A DNA stretch of 64,000 nt from CANMXU01 sp052030545 (GTDB lineage: Bacteria > Pseudomonadota > Gammaproteobacteria > Enterobacterales > Alteromonadaceae). The stretch is from the NCBI RefSeq assembly GCF_052030545.1, contig NZ_JBPDIH010000002.1, forward strand, positions 372,001 through 436,000, read 5' to 3'. A model generated the notes under the pieces. It made no database searches. It was given only the letters and a program-made list of their open reading frames with translations, and had not been told where the DNA came from. Below are positions 27,700 through 36,944 of this stretch, piece by piece; positions within the stretch are counted from its first letter, which is position 1; each line of letters begins with the position of its first letter. Position numbers and translations under genes: made by a program.

Positions 27700-28395
27700 T
27701 TACCACGTTAGATCCGCTTGATGGGCTTTTAGCCAATTTTTTGCCGCTTTTACATTTGGATAAAACTGAGCAACTAATTGCCAGAAATGACTGGAGTGAT
27801 TTAAATACTGCAAATGACAAAGTTCATGAATAATAACGTAATCAATAACAGACGTTGGCGCCATCATTAATAGGTAATTAAAACTCAGTTCTTTTTTGCT
27901 ATTGCAACTGCCCCAGCGCGCTTTGTACTTTTTAATTTGATAACGCTGAGGAAACAACTGCGTTATTTGGCTAAGTTCATCTAACCTTTGCGGTATATAG
28001 GCTTTTCCCAATGTCAGTAACCAAGCTTCAAACGCTTGGGCGATTTTTTGGTGAAGTGTATCCTCACTTGCTAATTGATATTTATATTCAAGGACAATCG
28101 ATAAACTATCTAAGCTTTCAGTGACACTAGGCTGGCTAGCAAATTCAATAGCAAGGCTTTTTTGTACGCCTTTAATCCATATTCGGCTGCCATGTTCAAA
28201 CTGAATTAACGGCGCTTTATTTTGTTGTTCTGTTTGTTTTTGCTTTAACCAAGTCGCTTTTGCTTCAACAATAGCGGCAATATCTTGCTCGCTGACATAA
28301 TAAGGAGCGCGCACAAAAATAGCGCCTTGCTTAACTTGCAAGCCAACCGTTTTTCTTTTTGCACTGCGAATAAGCTGGTAGTTTAGCGACATCAA
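27700..28395 (-). CDS. YgjP-like zinc metallopeptidase (M48/WLM-related)
   Basis: A 231-residue protein with the YgjP/DUF45 layout. The HExxH motif is HELCHL around residue 185, followed by a downstream His in NHSSHFWQLV. The upstream signature RWGSCNSKKELSFNYLLM is also present. Members are predicted cytoplasmic metal-dependent hydrolases, some linked to ubiquitin-like or nuclease systems, but the physiological role is unsettled. It sits 31 bp after yebG on the same strand and may be co-transcribed. Confidence 0.9.
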   Translation of the reverse strand: MMSLNYQLIRSAKRKTVGLQVKQGAIFVRAPYYVSEQDIAAIVEAKATWLKQKQTEQQNKAPLIQFEHGSRIWIKGVQKSLAIEFASQPSVTESLDSLSIVLEYKYQLASEDTLHQKIAQAFEAWLLTLGKAYIPQRLDELSQITQLFPQRYQIKKYKARWGSCNSKKELSFNYLLMMAPTSVIDYVIIHELCHLQYLNHSSHFWQLVAQFYPNVKAAKNWLKAHQADLTW

Positions 28396-28426
28396 ATAAT
28401 AAGTAGATAAACAGTGATTACACTAA

Positions 28427-28720
28427 TTACGCAACGTCTTTAGTCTCTGTTTTTTCAACCGCTTTTACTTTTGCCTTAGGCGCAGGTTTCGCTTTTTTAG
28501 CTTGTAATGCAACTAACACGTCTTCACGATGTTGAGCGAGGAAAATGCTTAACTCTTCCGTCATGGTTTCGGTTAGTTCAATAGGTGAGCTTTCAAACAT
28601 CGCCGTTAGGTTATCAGCCATATCGAGCATCTTGTCATATTCATCAGCACTTTTTTTATCCATGAACGTTTGAACCTCTACACCTTGCCTAATTACTACA
28701 AATCGACTTTCAACTGCCAT
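28427..28720 (-). CDS. yebG: DNA damage-inducible protein YebG
   Basis: A 97-residue small basic/acidic protein (MAVESRFVVIRQGVEVQTFM) matching YebG over its conserved first 75 residues, with a Lys/Ala-rich tail. YebG is an SOS-regulated protein of unknown biochemical role in E. coli. A LexA-like box lies 50 bp upstream of the start, which fits SOS control. Confidence 0.93.
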   Translation of the reverse strand: MAVESRFVVIRQGVEVQTFMDKKSADEYDKMLDMADNLTAMFESSPIELTETMTEELSIFLAQHREDVLVALQAKKAKPAPKAKVKAVEKTETKDVA

Positions 28721-28769
28721 TAGTTTTCCTCACCAAACCCGCTTTATTTATCATAAATAAAGCACTTAA

Positions 28770-28785
28770 CTGTATAAAACATCAG
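28770..28785. promoter_or_regulatory. LexA (SOS) box candidate upstream of yebG
   Basis: CTGTATAAAACATCAG matches CTGT-N8-ACAG with one mismatch and keeps an outer palindrome (ACTG...CAGT). It lies 50-65 bp before yebG, a known SOS gene. Confidence 0.65.
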
Positions 28786-29102
28786 TATCATAACAAGCAT
28801 CTTGGTAAATTCCAAGTTTATCACCTGTATTTCATCTTAAGACAAATAACCGCTTTAACTGCTTTTTTATGTCTAAATATCTACAGATGTAAAACATCAT
28901 TACAACAAAGATCGGGGGGATATTTCCAGAGTTGATGAATAACAACAAGATAGAGATCAATAAAAGCGGCGAACAAATATATTCATTTACATTCATCACC
29001 GGCAAATTAACACTTTTCTTTAAAAAACCTTCCATGATGAAAGTGCGTGCAGTGCTTGAACGCTTATAAAAATTGTTCGTATATCATTAATGGAGAGATG
29101 TC

Positions 29103-29447
29103 ATGAAAACAGTAAAAGCCACAACATTAGCAGTAATAACCAGCGCCCTTTGTTTAGCAGGAACCAGCTTTACCAGCTCAGCCATGGACGAATATGTAGA
29201 GTCCGCCCTGATCAATGTCTGTAAGTCGGCCATGAGTAACAGTGTTATCCGTTACAACAAAACGATTAAAGGCTACCGTTTAAAAAATAAAACCGTTGCC
29301 CTTAAAGTAATGTGTAACGGCGACGATATTATCACCTTCGCCGAAAAACATAATGCTGATAAAACCGCAGCACGAATGTCAAAAGCGCTTGGTCAGGTGC
29401 AAATTAGCGACTTAGCGTTAGTACAAAAACAGTCGGTTACTTTTTAA
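29103..29447 (+). CDS. DUF3718 family exported protein
   Basis: A 114-residue protein with a signal peptide (cleavage near SSA-MDEY) and a small mature domain with two conserved cysteines (NVCKSAMS; VMCNGDD) that could form a disulphide. This matches the DUF3718 proteins common in Shewanella, Colwellia and Vibrio; their role is unknown. A GGAGAG ribosome site supports the start. It is a single gene, convergent with dbpA. Confidence 0.85.
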   Translation: MKTVKATTLAVITSALCLAGTSFTSSAMDEYVESALINVCKSAMSNSVIRYNKTIKGYRLKNKTVALKVMCNGDDIITFAEKHNADKTAARMSKALGQVQISDLALVQKQSVTF

Positions 29448-29556
29448 ACCAACACAAATAGTAAATTTGCTTAACCAGCTTGCAGTTATTAATCACAGCG
29501 AATCAACTCTCATTTTGTGGTAGAGAGTTGCATTGCTATTTCATATAGAGTGTTTA

Positions 29557-30942
29557 TTAAATTTTACGTACTCTGAAAGTGCGGCCTTTCATTTTACCTT
29601 CTGATAACTTTTTCAGCGCTGGCTTTAATACTTTGCGCTCAACAGCAACATAAGCCCAGTTATCAAACATTTGTATTTTGCCAACTTGCTTACCTTCAAT
29701 GCCACCTTTGCCAGTTAGTGCACCTAAGATATCACCCGGGCGAACTTTTTGTTTTTTACCACCATCAATTTGCAACGTGGTTACTTTCGGTTGATACGGT
29801 GAATGATCAAGCACGTCTGTTGATGGTAAAATATCTGGCGTAATGGTTTTATCTAAATAATCTTCCAGTAAGCCAACTTTATAACTTTCTTTTTCAGAAT
29901 ATAATGAACAAGCAATGCCCTTGCTGCCTGCACGCCCCGTTCGACCAATACGATGAACATGAACTTCACTATCACGTGCAATATGGTAGTTAATAACCAT
30001 GTCTAACGAGTCGATATCTAAGCCGCGGGCTGCCACATCGGTTGCCACTAATATCGCAGCACTTTTGTTAGCAAAACGCACTAAGGTTTGATCGCGATCG
30101 CGCTGTTCCAGATCGCCATGAAGTGCCACGACACTGAAGCCGTAATTATGCAACCTATCGGCTAGTTCTTGCGTTTCACGCTTAGTATTACAAAAGATCA
30201 CCGACGACTCGGGTTGATGTTCAAGTAATAACAAACGTACCGCCAAAGAGCGCGCTTCATCGTGATGTTCAACCTGATAAAACTTTTGCTCAATACTGCT
30301 ATTATCATGGCTTGATTTTGCTTCCACCATAACAGGTTTAACCATAATACGCTGCGCAATCGATTGGATTTGTTTCGGGTAAGTGGCACTAAATAATAAG
30401 GTTTGACGGTTCATCGGAGTTTTATCAACAATTAAGTCAATTGCTGATTGAAAACCCATTTCTAACATGCGATCCGCTTCATCAAGCACTAGCATTTCAA
30501 CATCGTCTAGGCGTAAAGTGCCTTTGCCAAGGTGATCTTCAATTCTTCCTGGGGTGCCGACAATAATATGAGCACCATGCTCAAGCGATCCTACTTGCGG
30601 ACCAAAAGGCATACCGCCACATAACGTTAATACTTTAATGTTATGAATCGTGCGCGCTAGGGTACGAATTTCTTTGGCAACTTGGTCGGCCAATTCACGT
30701 GTTGGACACAAGACTAAGCTCTGAATACGAAAGCGTTTTACGTTAAGTTTTTCTAATAAACCTAAACCAAAAGCTGCCGTTTTACCTGAGCCGGTTTTAC
30801 CTTGGGCGATAACATCTTTACCTGCCAACACATGCGGTAAGCTTTGCGCTTGAATATCAGTCATCTGCTCATAGCCAAGGGAAGTCAAATTTTTGAGTAA
30901 ATCTTTAGATAAATTAACGGAAGAAAAAGCAAGTTGGCTCAA
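29557..30942 (-). CDS. dbpA: ATP-dependent RNA helicase DbpA
   Basis: A 461-residue DEAD-box helicase with Walker A (AQGKTGSGKTAAF), DEAD (LVLDEADRMLEMGF), SAT (LFSATYPKQ) and motif VI (HRIGRTGRAG). The C-terminal about 75 residues form the DbpA RNA-binding domain (KVRPGDILGALTGKGGIEG), which binds hairpin 92 of 23S rRNA. It acts in late assembly of the large ribosomal subunit. It stands alone. Confidence 0.96.
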   Translation of the reverse strand: MSQLAFSSVNLSKDLLKNLTSLGYEQMTDIQAQSLPHVLAGKDVIAQGKTGSGKTAAFGLGLLEKLNVKRFRIQSLVLCPTRELADQVAKEIRTLARTIHNIKVLTLCGGMPFGPQVGSLEHGAHIIVGTPGRIEDHLGKGTLRLDDVEMLVLDEADRMLEMGFQSAIDLIVDKTPMNRQTLLFSATYPKQIQSIAQRIMVKPVMVEAKSSHDNSSIEQKFYQVEHHDEARSLAVRLLLLEHQPESSVIFCNTKRETQELADRLHNYGFSVVALHGDLEQRDRDQTLVRFANKSAAILVATDVAARGLDIDSLDMVINYHIARDSEVHVHRIGRTGRAGSKGIACSLYSEKESYKVGLLEDYLDKTITPDILPSTDVLDHSPYQPKVTTLQIDGGKKQKVRPGDILGALTGKGGIEGKQVGKIQMFDNWAYVAVERKVLKPALKKLSEGKMKGRTFRVRKI

Positions 30943-31043
30943 GGGTGTGTCCTGTTATGCAAAGGCTAAAAATACAGCGTGGTTAATATTGGCCATTATA
31001 ACAGCATAGTGATCTTAGGTGGACTTATTCCTAGCAATAAATA

Positions 31044-31068
31044 CAAAGGGGCACATTTTGCCCCTTTG
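31044..31068. terminator. Hairpin terminator downstream of moeA
   Basis: A 10-bp stem CAAAGGGGCA / TGCCCCTTTG with a 5-base loop lies about 60 bp after the moeA stop and before dbpA. The U-run is short. Confidence 0.65.
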
Positions 31069-31126
31069 ATAATGAAAATTTTATTTCAACTGCCTTAAAT
31101 GCTAGGTCAAATATTATCTTAAGAAA

Positions 31127-32362
31127 TTATCTAAGGTAGTGATCAAATAACTGCACATCGACCATTTCACCAGCACATACTTTGCCTTGGCACGCAGGTA
31201 AAACGATATAACAATTAGCAATGGCCATACTCGATAAAATCCCTGAACCTTGACTGCCTGTGCTATGTACAACCGTTTCACCTTGCGGGTTTACCGACAA
31301 CACGCCACGTTGAAAGTCCATGCGGCCGGGACCTTTTTTCAATGCAGTTTCTGTTTTCACTTTTAATTTAACTGGCTGGTAGTCATGACAATTTTGCATT
31401 TTTATTAACGCAGGAATTGCCAATAAGTGTGCCGTTACAACAGCTGAAACTGGGTTGCCCGGTAAGCCAAAAAAGTAGCTATTAGGTAATTTGCCAAAGG
31501 CAAACGGTTTACCCGGCTTCATGGCTATTTTCCAAAAGCCAATTTCACCTAATTCATCTAACACCTCTTTGGTGTAATCGGCGTCGCCAACAGAAACACC
31601 TCCTGATGAAATTACCGCATCCGCATTTTTATCTGCTTGTTCAAAAGCCGCTTGTATCGCTGCTTTGTCATCTTCAATAATGCCGAAGTTGATCACGTCA
31701 ACATTTAATCGTTGCAACATGCCCGATAAGGTATGGCTATTACTTTCAAAAATATCACCATCGGTTAATGCCATTCCCGGTTGTTTTAATTCATCGCCGG
31801 TAGCAATTAGCGCCACTTTTAATTTACGTACAACAGTAACTGTAGCGACACCTAATGACGCCAACATGCCAATATCAATGGTGGAAAGTTTGCGGCCTTT
31901 GGCAAAAAGTAAGTGCCCTTTTGCAATATCTTCACCTGCACAGCGAACGTTGTCGCCTTCTTTTCTTAACGACAGAAAATGTACGGTATCGCCTTCAACT
32001 TGACAGTTTTCTTGCATTTCAACCGTGTCGCAATCGGCTGGCATTTTTGCCCCTGTCATTATGCGTACACATTCGTTCTTGCCACAGCTGCCGGTAAACG
32101 GTTGACCAGCCATTGAACGCCCTACTAAAGTTAAGCGTTCGGTATTGGCTCTATCAGCAATGCGAAACGCATATCCGTCCATTGCAGAGTTATTATGCGG
32201 CGGGACATTTATTGGGCTGTAAATGTCTTCTGATAATACGCGATCAAGCGCCGTTTCAATATTGATCGACTCACACTCTGACACTGGCTTGATCTCAGCC
32301 AACATTTGGGCAAGAGCATCTTCAAAGGGTTTAAGTCCGGGCGCAGAACAACAATCAGACAT
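31127..32362 (-). CDS. moeA: Molybdopterin molybdenumtransferase
   Basis: A 411-residue MoeA that inserts molybdate into adenylylated molybdopterin. Conserved regions: PPHNNSAMDGYAFR, IMTGAKMPADCDTVEMQE, the MPT-binding ISSGGVSVGDADYTKEVL and FGLPGNPVSAVVTAHL, and a C-terminal beta domain. It is transcribed away from moaA and shares a 360-bp control region with an FNR-type site. It completes the Moco pathway begun by the moa genes. Confidence 0.97.
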   Translation of the reverse strand: MSDCCSAPGLKPFEDALAQMLAEIKPVSECESINIETALDRVLSEDIYSPINVPPHNNSAMDGYAFRIADRANTERLTLVGRSMAGQPFTGSCGKNECVRIMTGAKMPADCDTVEMQENCQVEGDTVHFLSLRKEGDNVRCAGEDIAKGHLLFAKGRKLSTIDIGMLASLGVATVTVVRKLKVALIATGDELKQPGMALTDGDIFESNSHTLSGMLQRLNVDVINFGIIEDDKAAIQAAFEQADKNADAVISSGGVSVGDADYTKEVLDELGEIGFWKIAMKPGKPFAFGKLPNSYFFGLPGNPVSAVVTAHLLAIPALIKMQNCHDYQPVKLKVKTETALKKGPGRMDFQRGVLSVNPQGETVVHSTGSQGSGILSSMAIANCYIVLPACQGKVCAGEMVDVQLFDHYLR

Positions 32363-32431
32363 TATTTCAATTCCTACAAGTAATTAAAAAACTAGTGAGG
32401 GTAAAATACCCTAAAATCAATAAGGGTATTC

Positions 32432-32445
32432 TTGATTCAAATCAA
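32432..32445. promoter_or_regulatory. FNR-type binding site between moeA and moaA
   Basis: TTGATTCAAATCAA is a perfect match to TTGAT-N4-ATCAA. It lies in the divergent control region, 70 bp before moeA and 278 bp before moaA. It predicts oxygen-responsive activation of one or both units, consistent with demand for Moco under anaerobic respiration. Confidence 0.75.
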
Positions 32446-32599
32446 GCTAAGCCCAGCAAGATAATATTACTATAAAAATAACAAAAATAAGCTATACTTG
32501 ATGTTTAATTTTTACTAACGCTGATGCGTTGTGTAAGAATCACACAATCATTATTCGCCGAGCTAATTTAACTAACATTAAGGCATTAACATTTGCTGT

Positions 32600-32722
32600 T
32601 AGTCTCTTAATTATGTTTTCTTAGCCGTGGTTTGTTCGACTTAAGCAATAACAGTTAGTAGCGACCAAACCGCCAGGGTTAACGAGGAAACGAGTTAGCC
32701 TCCCGACATTTGGAAAGGTGAC
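32600..32722 (+). ncRNA. Molybdenum cofactor (Moco) riboswitch
   Basis: The leader just before moaA carries the conserved blocks of the moco RNA motif as I remember them from the E. coli moaA leader. These are GCCGTG (from 32624), CCGCCAGGG, a hairpin around GAGGAAACGAG, GCCTCCCG, and TGGAAAGGTG ending two bases before the ATG. The last blocks include the ribosome site, which fits control of translation by Moco. The 5' boundary is approximate, and structural elements may begin up to about 50 bases earlier. Confidence 0.85.
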
Positions 32723-33694
32723 ATGTTAACAGACAACTTCGGCCGCAAGTTTTATTACTTGCGCCTATCAATTACTGATGTTTGCAATTTTCGTTGCAAC
32801 TACTGCCTACCTGACGGTTACGCTTGTGATAACGATCGTGACTTTTTAAGCTTGCCTGAAATTAAAAGAGTGGCAAACGCGTTTGCACAAATGGGCACTG
32901 AGAAAATTCGCATCACCGGCGGCGAGCCGTCTCTACGTAAAGATTTACCCGACATTATCAGCGCATGTAAACAAACGGCTGGCATTAAAAAAGTCGCTAT
33001 TACCAGTAACGGTTATAAATTACCGGAACATCTTCCCGCTTGGTTAGACGCAGGCATTGATAATATTAATATCAGTATCGACAGTTTAGACCCAAGACAA
33101 TTTCATGCCATAACCGGGCACAATAAATTAGATCATATTCTAAAAGGCATTGATATGGCGCTCGCAGATGGTCGCCCTAATATCAAAGTCAATACAGTGT
33201 TAATGCGTGAATACAATGGGTACGATATTCAAAGCTATTTAAATTGGCTAAAAGATACGCCAGTGACCTTACGCTTTATCGAGTTAATGCAAACCGGTGA
33301 CAATCAAGAATTTTTTGATGCGCAACATGTACAAGGTTCACGCATTAAACAAAACCTGATTTTAGATGGCTGGCTACCTTGCATTCAAGAAAAAACAGCG
33401 GGCCCTGCACAAGAGTTTTATCATCCTGATTACCAAGGAAAAATTGGCCTAATCATGCCTTACAGCAAAGATTTTTGTAATACCTGTAATCGCTTGCGCA
33501 TTAGTTCATTAGGTAAATTGCATTTATGTCTTTTTACTGAAGAAGGTCTATCGCTAAAAGAATACTTGCAACAAGATGATGTCGAGCCATTAAAAGCGCG
33601 TATTGCCGCAATGATGCACGATAAAAAAGCGACTCACTTTTTACAAGACAACCTAACGGGTGCAACAAAAAACTTAGCCATGTTAGGTGGTTAA
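32723..33694 (+). CDS. moaA: GTP 3',8-cyclase MoaA
   Basis: A 323-residue radical-SAM enzyme for the first step of molybdopterin synthesis. The N-terminal cluster is CNFRCNYC (Cys 21, 25, 28) and the C-terminal cluster region is DFCNTCNRLRIS plus a later Cys. The essential C-terminal Gly-Gly is present (LAMLGG). It is the first gene of a long plus-strand run to moeB and is preceded by the Moco riboswitch. Confidence 0.98.
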   Translation: MLTDNFGRKFYYLRLSITDVCNFRCNYCLPDGYACDNDRDFLSLPEIKRVANAFAQMGTEKIRITGGEPSLRKDLPDIISACKQTAGIKKVAITSNGYKLPEHLPAWLDAGIDNINISIDSLDPRQFHAITGHNKLDHILKGIDMALADGRPNIKVNTVLMREYNGYDIQSYLNWLKDTPVTLRFIELMQTGDNQEFFDAQHVQGSRIKQNLILDGWLPCIQEKTAGPAQEFYHPDYQGKIGLIMPYSKDFCNTCNRLRISSLGKLHLCLFTEEGLSLKEYLQQDDVEPLKARIAAMMHDKKATHFLQDNLTGATKNLAMLGG

Positions 33695-33724
33695 CTCTTT
33701 GTTTATTCGAAGTAACCTTTATTT

Positions 33725-34360
33725 ATGATCACTGTAGCTAACATGACAACACCACAAAATAGATCTCAGCAAGACTGCCTCGGCATAGTGCTCGCTGGTG
33801 GTCAATCGTCACGCATGGGACAAGATAAATCCCAGTTAATGCGTAACCAAGAAAACATGCTCAACTTTAGTCAACAACTACTTGTTGATGCCGGCATTGC
33901 GCAAACGGTTATTAGTGGTAGTCAACATCAAAATGATAATGCAATCGCTGATGTTATTGAACAAGCAGGTCCTTTAGGCGGCATTTATAGTGTCATGCAA
34001 AAACATCAGCCGAAAGCGGTGTTGATACTACCTATCGATTTACCGCTTATGACCAGTCAAGCGCTCAAGCAGTTGAAACTAACGGGTGAATTAAGCCAAA
34101 AAGCCTGCTTTTATCAAGATAATTTTTTACCTTTATATTTGCCCAACAACGGTTTACTTGAACTGTTTTTTCAACAAGCGTTTCCACAATCTGGACAAGG
34201 CTTTTCAGGTAAAGGTCCATCAATTAAAGGCCTATTAAAGCAGTTGCCGCATCAAACATTAACGGCAAGTAACCAACAAACCTTATTTAATACCAATACG
34301 CCTGAGCAATGGCAGCAGGCGAAAAACATATTTTTGAACAAACGGAGTTCTCATGTCTAA
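33725..34360 (+). CDS. mobA: Molybdenum cofactor guanylyltransferase
   Basis: A 211-residue nucleotidyltransferase with the signature GIVLAGGQSSRMGQDKSQL and metal/GTP residues in ILPIDLPLM. It adds GMP to Mo-molybdopterin to make the guanine dinucleotide form used by DMSO-reductase family enzymes. There is an alternative start at the MTTPQ Met, six codons in. It overlaps moaB by 8 bp. Confidence 0.95.
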   Translation: MITVANMTTPQNRSQQDCLGIVLAGGQSSRMGQDKSQLMRNQENMLNFSQQLLVDAGIAQTVISGSQHQNDNAIADVIEQAGPLGGIYSVMQKHQPKAVLILPIDLPLMTSQALKQLKLTGELSQKACFYQDNFLPLYLPNNGLLELFFQQAFPQSGQGFSGKGPSIKGLLKQLPHQTLTASNQQTLFNTNTPEQWQQAKNIFLNKRSSHV

Positions 34361-34898
34361 GCATGGCGGCAATGAATTTTTGCCTTTAAATATTGCGGTA
34401 CTTACCGTATCTGATACTCGCGATGAGTCAAACGACACATCTGGTCAAGCGTTAGTTGAACGCCTAACGGAAGCCGGCCATAACCTTGCAGAAAAAGCGA
34501 TTGTCAAAGACGATGTTTATCAATTGCGCGCAATCGTTTCAAAATGGATTGCTAGCGACCAAGTGCATGCCGTTATTTCAACTGGCGGCACCGGCTTTAC
34601 CGTACGTGACAATACGCCAGAAGCATTAACACCTTTATTTGATAAAGCAGTAGAAGGTTTTGGCGAGGTATTTCGCCATGTGTCACTGCAAGAAATCGGC
34701 ACATCAACTATTCAATCGCGCGCTTTTGGCGGCATCGCTAACGGCACAGTCGTGTTATGTGTTCCCGGTTCAACAAATGCTTGTAAAACCGCATGGGACA
34801 AAGTCATTAAAGAGCAGCTTGATGCCAGTCATCGCCCTTGTAATTTTGTGCCGCACGTTAAAATTAGCCAAGCACAAGCTTGTCAAACACGTGGTTAA
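34353..34898 (+). CDS. moaB: Molybdopterin adenylyltransferase-type protein MoaB
   Basis: A 181-residue MoaB/Mog-fold protein: LNIAVLTVSDTRDESNDTSGQ at the N-terminus and the MPT-binding motif VISTGGTGFTVRDNTPEAL. The family adenylylates molybdopterin before metal insertion. It overlaps the mobA end and lies 6 bp before moaC. No separate mogA is seen here, so MoaB may take that role (inference). Confidence 0.95.
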   Translation: MSKHGGNEFLPLNIAVLTVSDTRDESNDTSGQALVERLTEAGHNLAEKAIVKDDVYQLRAIVSKWIASDQVHAVISTGGTGFTVRDNTPEALTPLFDKAVEGFGEVFRHVSLQEIGTSTIQSRAFGGIANGTVVLCVPGSTNACKTAWDKVIKEQLDASHRPCNFVPHVKISQAQACQTRG

Positions 34899-34904
34899 TC
34901 AGCT

Positions 34905-35423
34905 ATGAGCGATTCAAACACCCCAAGCTTAAGTCACGTTAACGCCCAAGGCGAAGCGAATATGGTTGATGTTACTGAAAAGTCGATGACATCTCGCACG
35001 GCAACTGCGCAAGGCTTTATTAAAATGAGCCCGCAAACCATAAAGCTTATTCACCACGGTGATAATAAAAAAGGTGATGTATTAGCTGTCGCCCGTATCG
35101 CGGGTATTCAAGCCGCAAAAAAATGCAGCGACTTAATTCCGCTTTGTCATCCTCTGATGTTAACTAAAGTACAAGTTGATTTTGAAATTGATACCATCAA
35201 CAACCAGGTCAAAGTGGTCAGTTTATGCCGTTTAACTGGGCAAACTGGCGTGGAAATGGAAGCGTTAACTGCAGTGTCGGTTGCTTGTTTGACCTTATTT
35301 GATATGTGTAAAGCGGCCGACCCTAATATGGAAATTTTTGGCATAAAAGTATTGACCAAAGAAGGTGGAAAATCTGGTTCTTGGCAAGCCAAAGGGCAAA
35401 ATGTAGAAAAGGAACAAGCATGA
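34905..35423 (+). CDS. moaC: Cyclic pyranopterin monophosphate synthase MoaC
   Basis: A 172-residue MoaC with the active-site blocks NMVDVTEKSMTSRTATAQG, CSDLIPLCHPLMLTKV, GQTGVEMEALTAVSVACLT and DMCKAADP. It rearranges the MoaA product to cPMP. Its stop overlaps the moaD start (ATGA), indicating coupling. Confidence 0.97.
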   Translation: MSDSNTPSLSHVNAQGEANMVDVTEKSMTSRTATAQGFIKMSPQTIKLIHHGDNKKGDVLAVARIAGIQAAKKCSDLIPLCHPLMLTKVQVDFEIDTINNQVKVVSLCRLTGQTGVEMEALTAVSVACLTLFDMCKAADPNMEIFGIKVLTKEGGKSGSWQAKGQNVEKEQA

Positions 35424-35668
35424 TCAAAGTGATATTTTTTGCGGCACTTCGTGAACAATTAGGTTGTGGTGAAATTGAATTAGCCGCACAAGACTTGCAA
35501 AACATTGCTGATGTCAAAGCGAAATTAGTGCAATTACATCCGAATTGGCAAGCAACATTTGAAAACCAGTCACTGTTAAGTGCCGTTAATCACGATATGG
35601 TTGACGCACAGACGCAAGTTACATCTGGTGATGAAGTTGCCTTTTTCCCGCCGGTAACAGGTGGATAA
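35420..35668 (+). CDS. moaD: Molybdopterin synthase small subunit MoaD
   Basis: An 82-residue ubiquitin-fold protein ending in the required Gly-Gly (FFPPVTGG). That end is adenylylated by MoeB and then carries the thiocarboxylate sulphur. The start at 35420 (MIKVIFFAALREQLG) overlaps the moaC stop; the upstream extension lies inside moaC. Confidence 0.96.
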   Translation: MIKVIFFAALREQLGCGEIELAAQDLQNIADVKAKLVQLHPNWQATFENQSLLSAVNHDMVDAQTQVTSGDEVAFFPPVTGG

Positions 35669-35672
35669 TTTG

Positions 35673-36131
35673 ATGGCAGAAATAATCAGCATTCAAGCGC
35701 AAGACTTTAGCCTAGCTGACGAGGTTGCCCTACTCGAAGAAAATAACCCAAGCGATGGCGCAGTCGTCACCTTTACCGGCCGAGTGCGCAATAAAAATGA
35801 AGGCCTTCAAGTGAGTGGCTTATACCTTGAACACTACCCGGGTATGACAGAAAAATCGCTCGACAAAATCATTACCATTGCCAAAGAGCGTTGGAGCATA
35901 GGTCGCGTAAGAGTTATTCACCGTATCGGTCAACTTGCCATTGGCGAGAAAATTGTCTTTGTTGGTGTGACTTCAATGCATCGCAAAGATGCCTTTGCGG
36001 CGGCAGAATTTATTATGGATTATTTAAAAGTACAAGCGCCCTTTTGGAAAAAAGAGCTTACCGAAAACGGTGAAAAATGGCTTGACGCAAAAACTTCTGA
36101 CAGCAATAAAGCGCAGCAATGGGAAAGTTAA
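35673..36131 (+). CDS. moaE: Molybdopterin synthase catalytic subunit MoaE
   Basis: A 152-residue protein with MoaE motifs GAVVTFTGRVRNKNEG, LYLEHYPGMTEKSL, HRIGQLAIGEKIVFVGVTS and the catalytic KxxxPFWKKE region. It forms the heterotetramer with MoaD that makes molybdopterin from cPMP. The start at ATG 35673 has AGGTGG eight bases upstream, inside the moaD end. A GTG at 35661 is less likely. Confidence 0.96.
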   Translation: MAEIISIQAQDFSLADEVALLEENNPSDGAVVTFTGRVRNKNEGLQVSGLYLEHYPGMTEKSLDKIITIAKERWSIGRVRVIHRIGQLAIGEKIVFVGVTSMHRKDAFAAAEFIMDYLKVQAPFWKKELTENGEKWLDAKTSDSNKAQQWES

Positions 36132-36944
36132 GTGCTGCGCTTATTATCTTTTTTGTTGCCGCCTATTAAACAACGGGCAAACCAAAGCCAGTACATCATC
36201 TTGGCTTGCATCTTATGTATTTTTAGCTTTTCATCTGCTGCAAAACAAGACAAATTGCGCATTGCTGTTGCGGCAAACTTTGCGCCGGTATTAGAACAAC
36301 TGCTACCAAGCTTTAACAAGCAAACCGGTATTCAAACCCAAGTGATCAGCGGCGCAAGCGGCACTTTGTATCAACAAATTTATCACGGCGCCCCTTTTGA
36401 TGTGTTTTTATCAGCCGATGAAAAAAGAGCACAACAGCTAGAACTTGACCAACTTATTGTCAGCAATAGCCGCGCAACTTATGCCATTGGCGAACTCGCC
36501 TTGTTTTCCAACACCCACAAATTATTATCGCTAGCGCAGCTAAAAAATTATCAGAAAAAAGTCGCCATCGCTAACCCTGCCATTGCACCCTACGGCAAAG
36601 CCGCCAAAGAAGCGTTAATCAGTTTGGGCTTATGGAACGATTATAAAAAACAACTGGTTACTGGCATTAATATTAATCAAACTTTTCAGCAAGTACGCAG
36701 CAAAGCCGTTGAACTTGGCGTTGTCGCCTATAGCCAATTAGTGCTAAACAACTTATCAGGTATAAAAATTGATGCGAGGCACCATCAGGCCATTAACCAG
36801 CAACTGGTGATCGTCAAGGCCAGTAAACAACATGCTAACGCTCAGCAGTTAAAAGACTATTTATTAAGCGCGCCAGTACAAGAAAAAATCCGCCAGTTTG
36901 GCTATCAGTCAGCCGCAGCGTTAGCGCAACAAGGTGATTTGTAA
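36132..36944 (+). CDS. modA: Molybdate ABC transporter, substrate-binding protein
   Basis: A 270-residue periplasmic protein. It starts with GTG directly after the moaE stop, with a GGGAAAG ribosome site. A long signal peptide (hydrophobic ILACILCIFSFSSAA) precedes the mature start at KQDKLRIAVAANFA. Oxyanion-binding blocks SGASGTLYQQIYHGAPFDVFLSAD and AIANPAIAPYGKAAKEAL are present. It delivers molybdate to ModBC. Confidence 0.94.
   Translation: MLRLLSFLLPPIKQRANQSQYIILACILCIFSFSSAAKQDKLRIAVAANFAPVLEQLLPSFNKQTGIQTQVISGASGTLYQQIYHGAPFDVFLSADEKRAQQLELDQLIVSNSRATYAIGELALFSNTHKLLSLAQLKNYQKKVAIANPAIAPYGKAAKEALISLGLWNDYKKQLVTGININQTFQQVRSKAVELGVVAYSQLVLNNLSGIKIDARHHQAINQQLVIVKASKQHANAQQLKDYLLSAPVQEKIRQFGYQSAAALAQQGDL

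Noticed and set aside
28832..29035. 67-residue hydrophobic frame on the minus strand between yebG and the DUF3718 gene
   Set aside because: No ribosome site, no recognisable family and AT-rich sequence in which such frames arise by chance; not strong enough to list as a gene.
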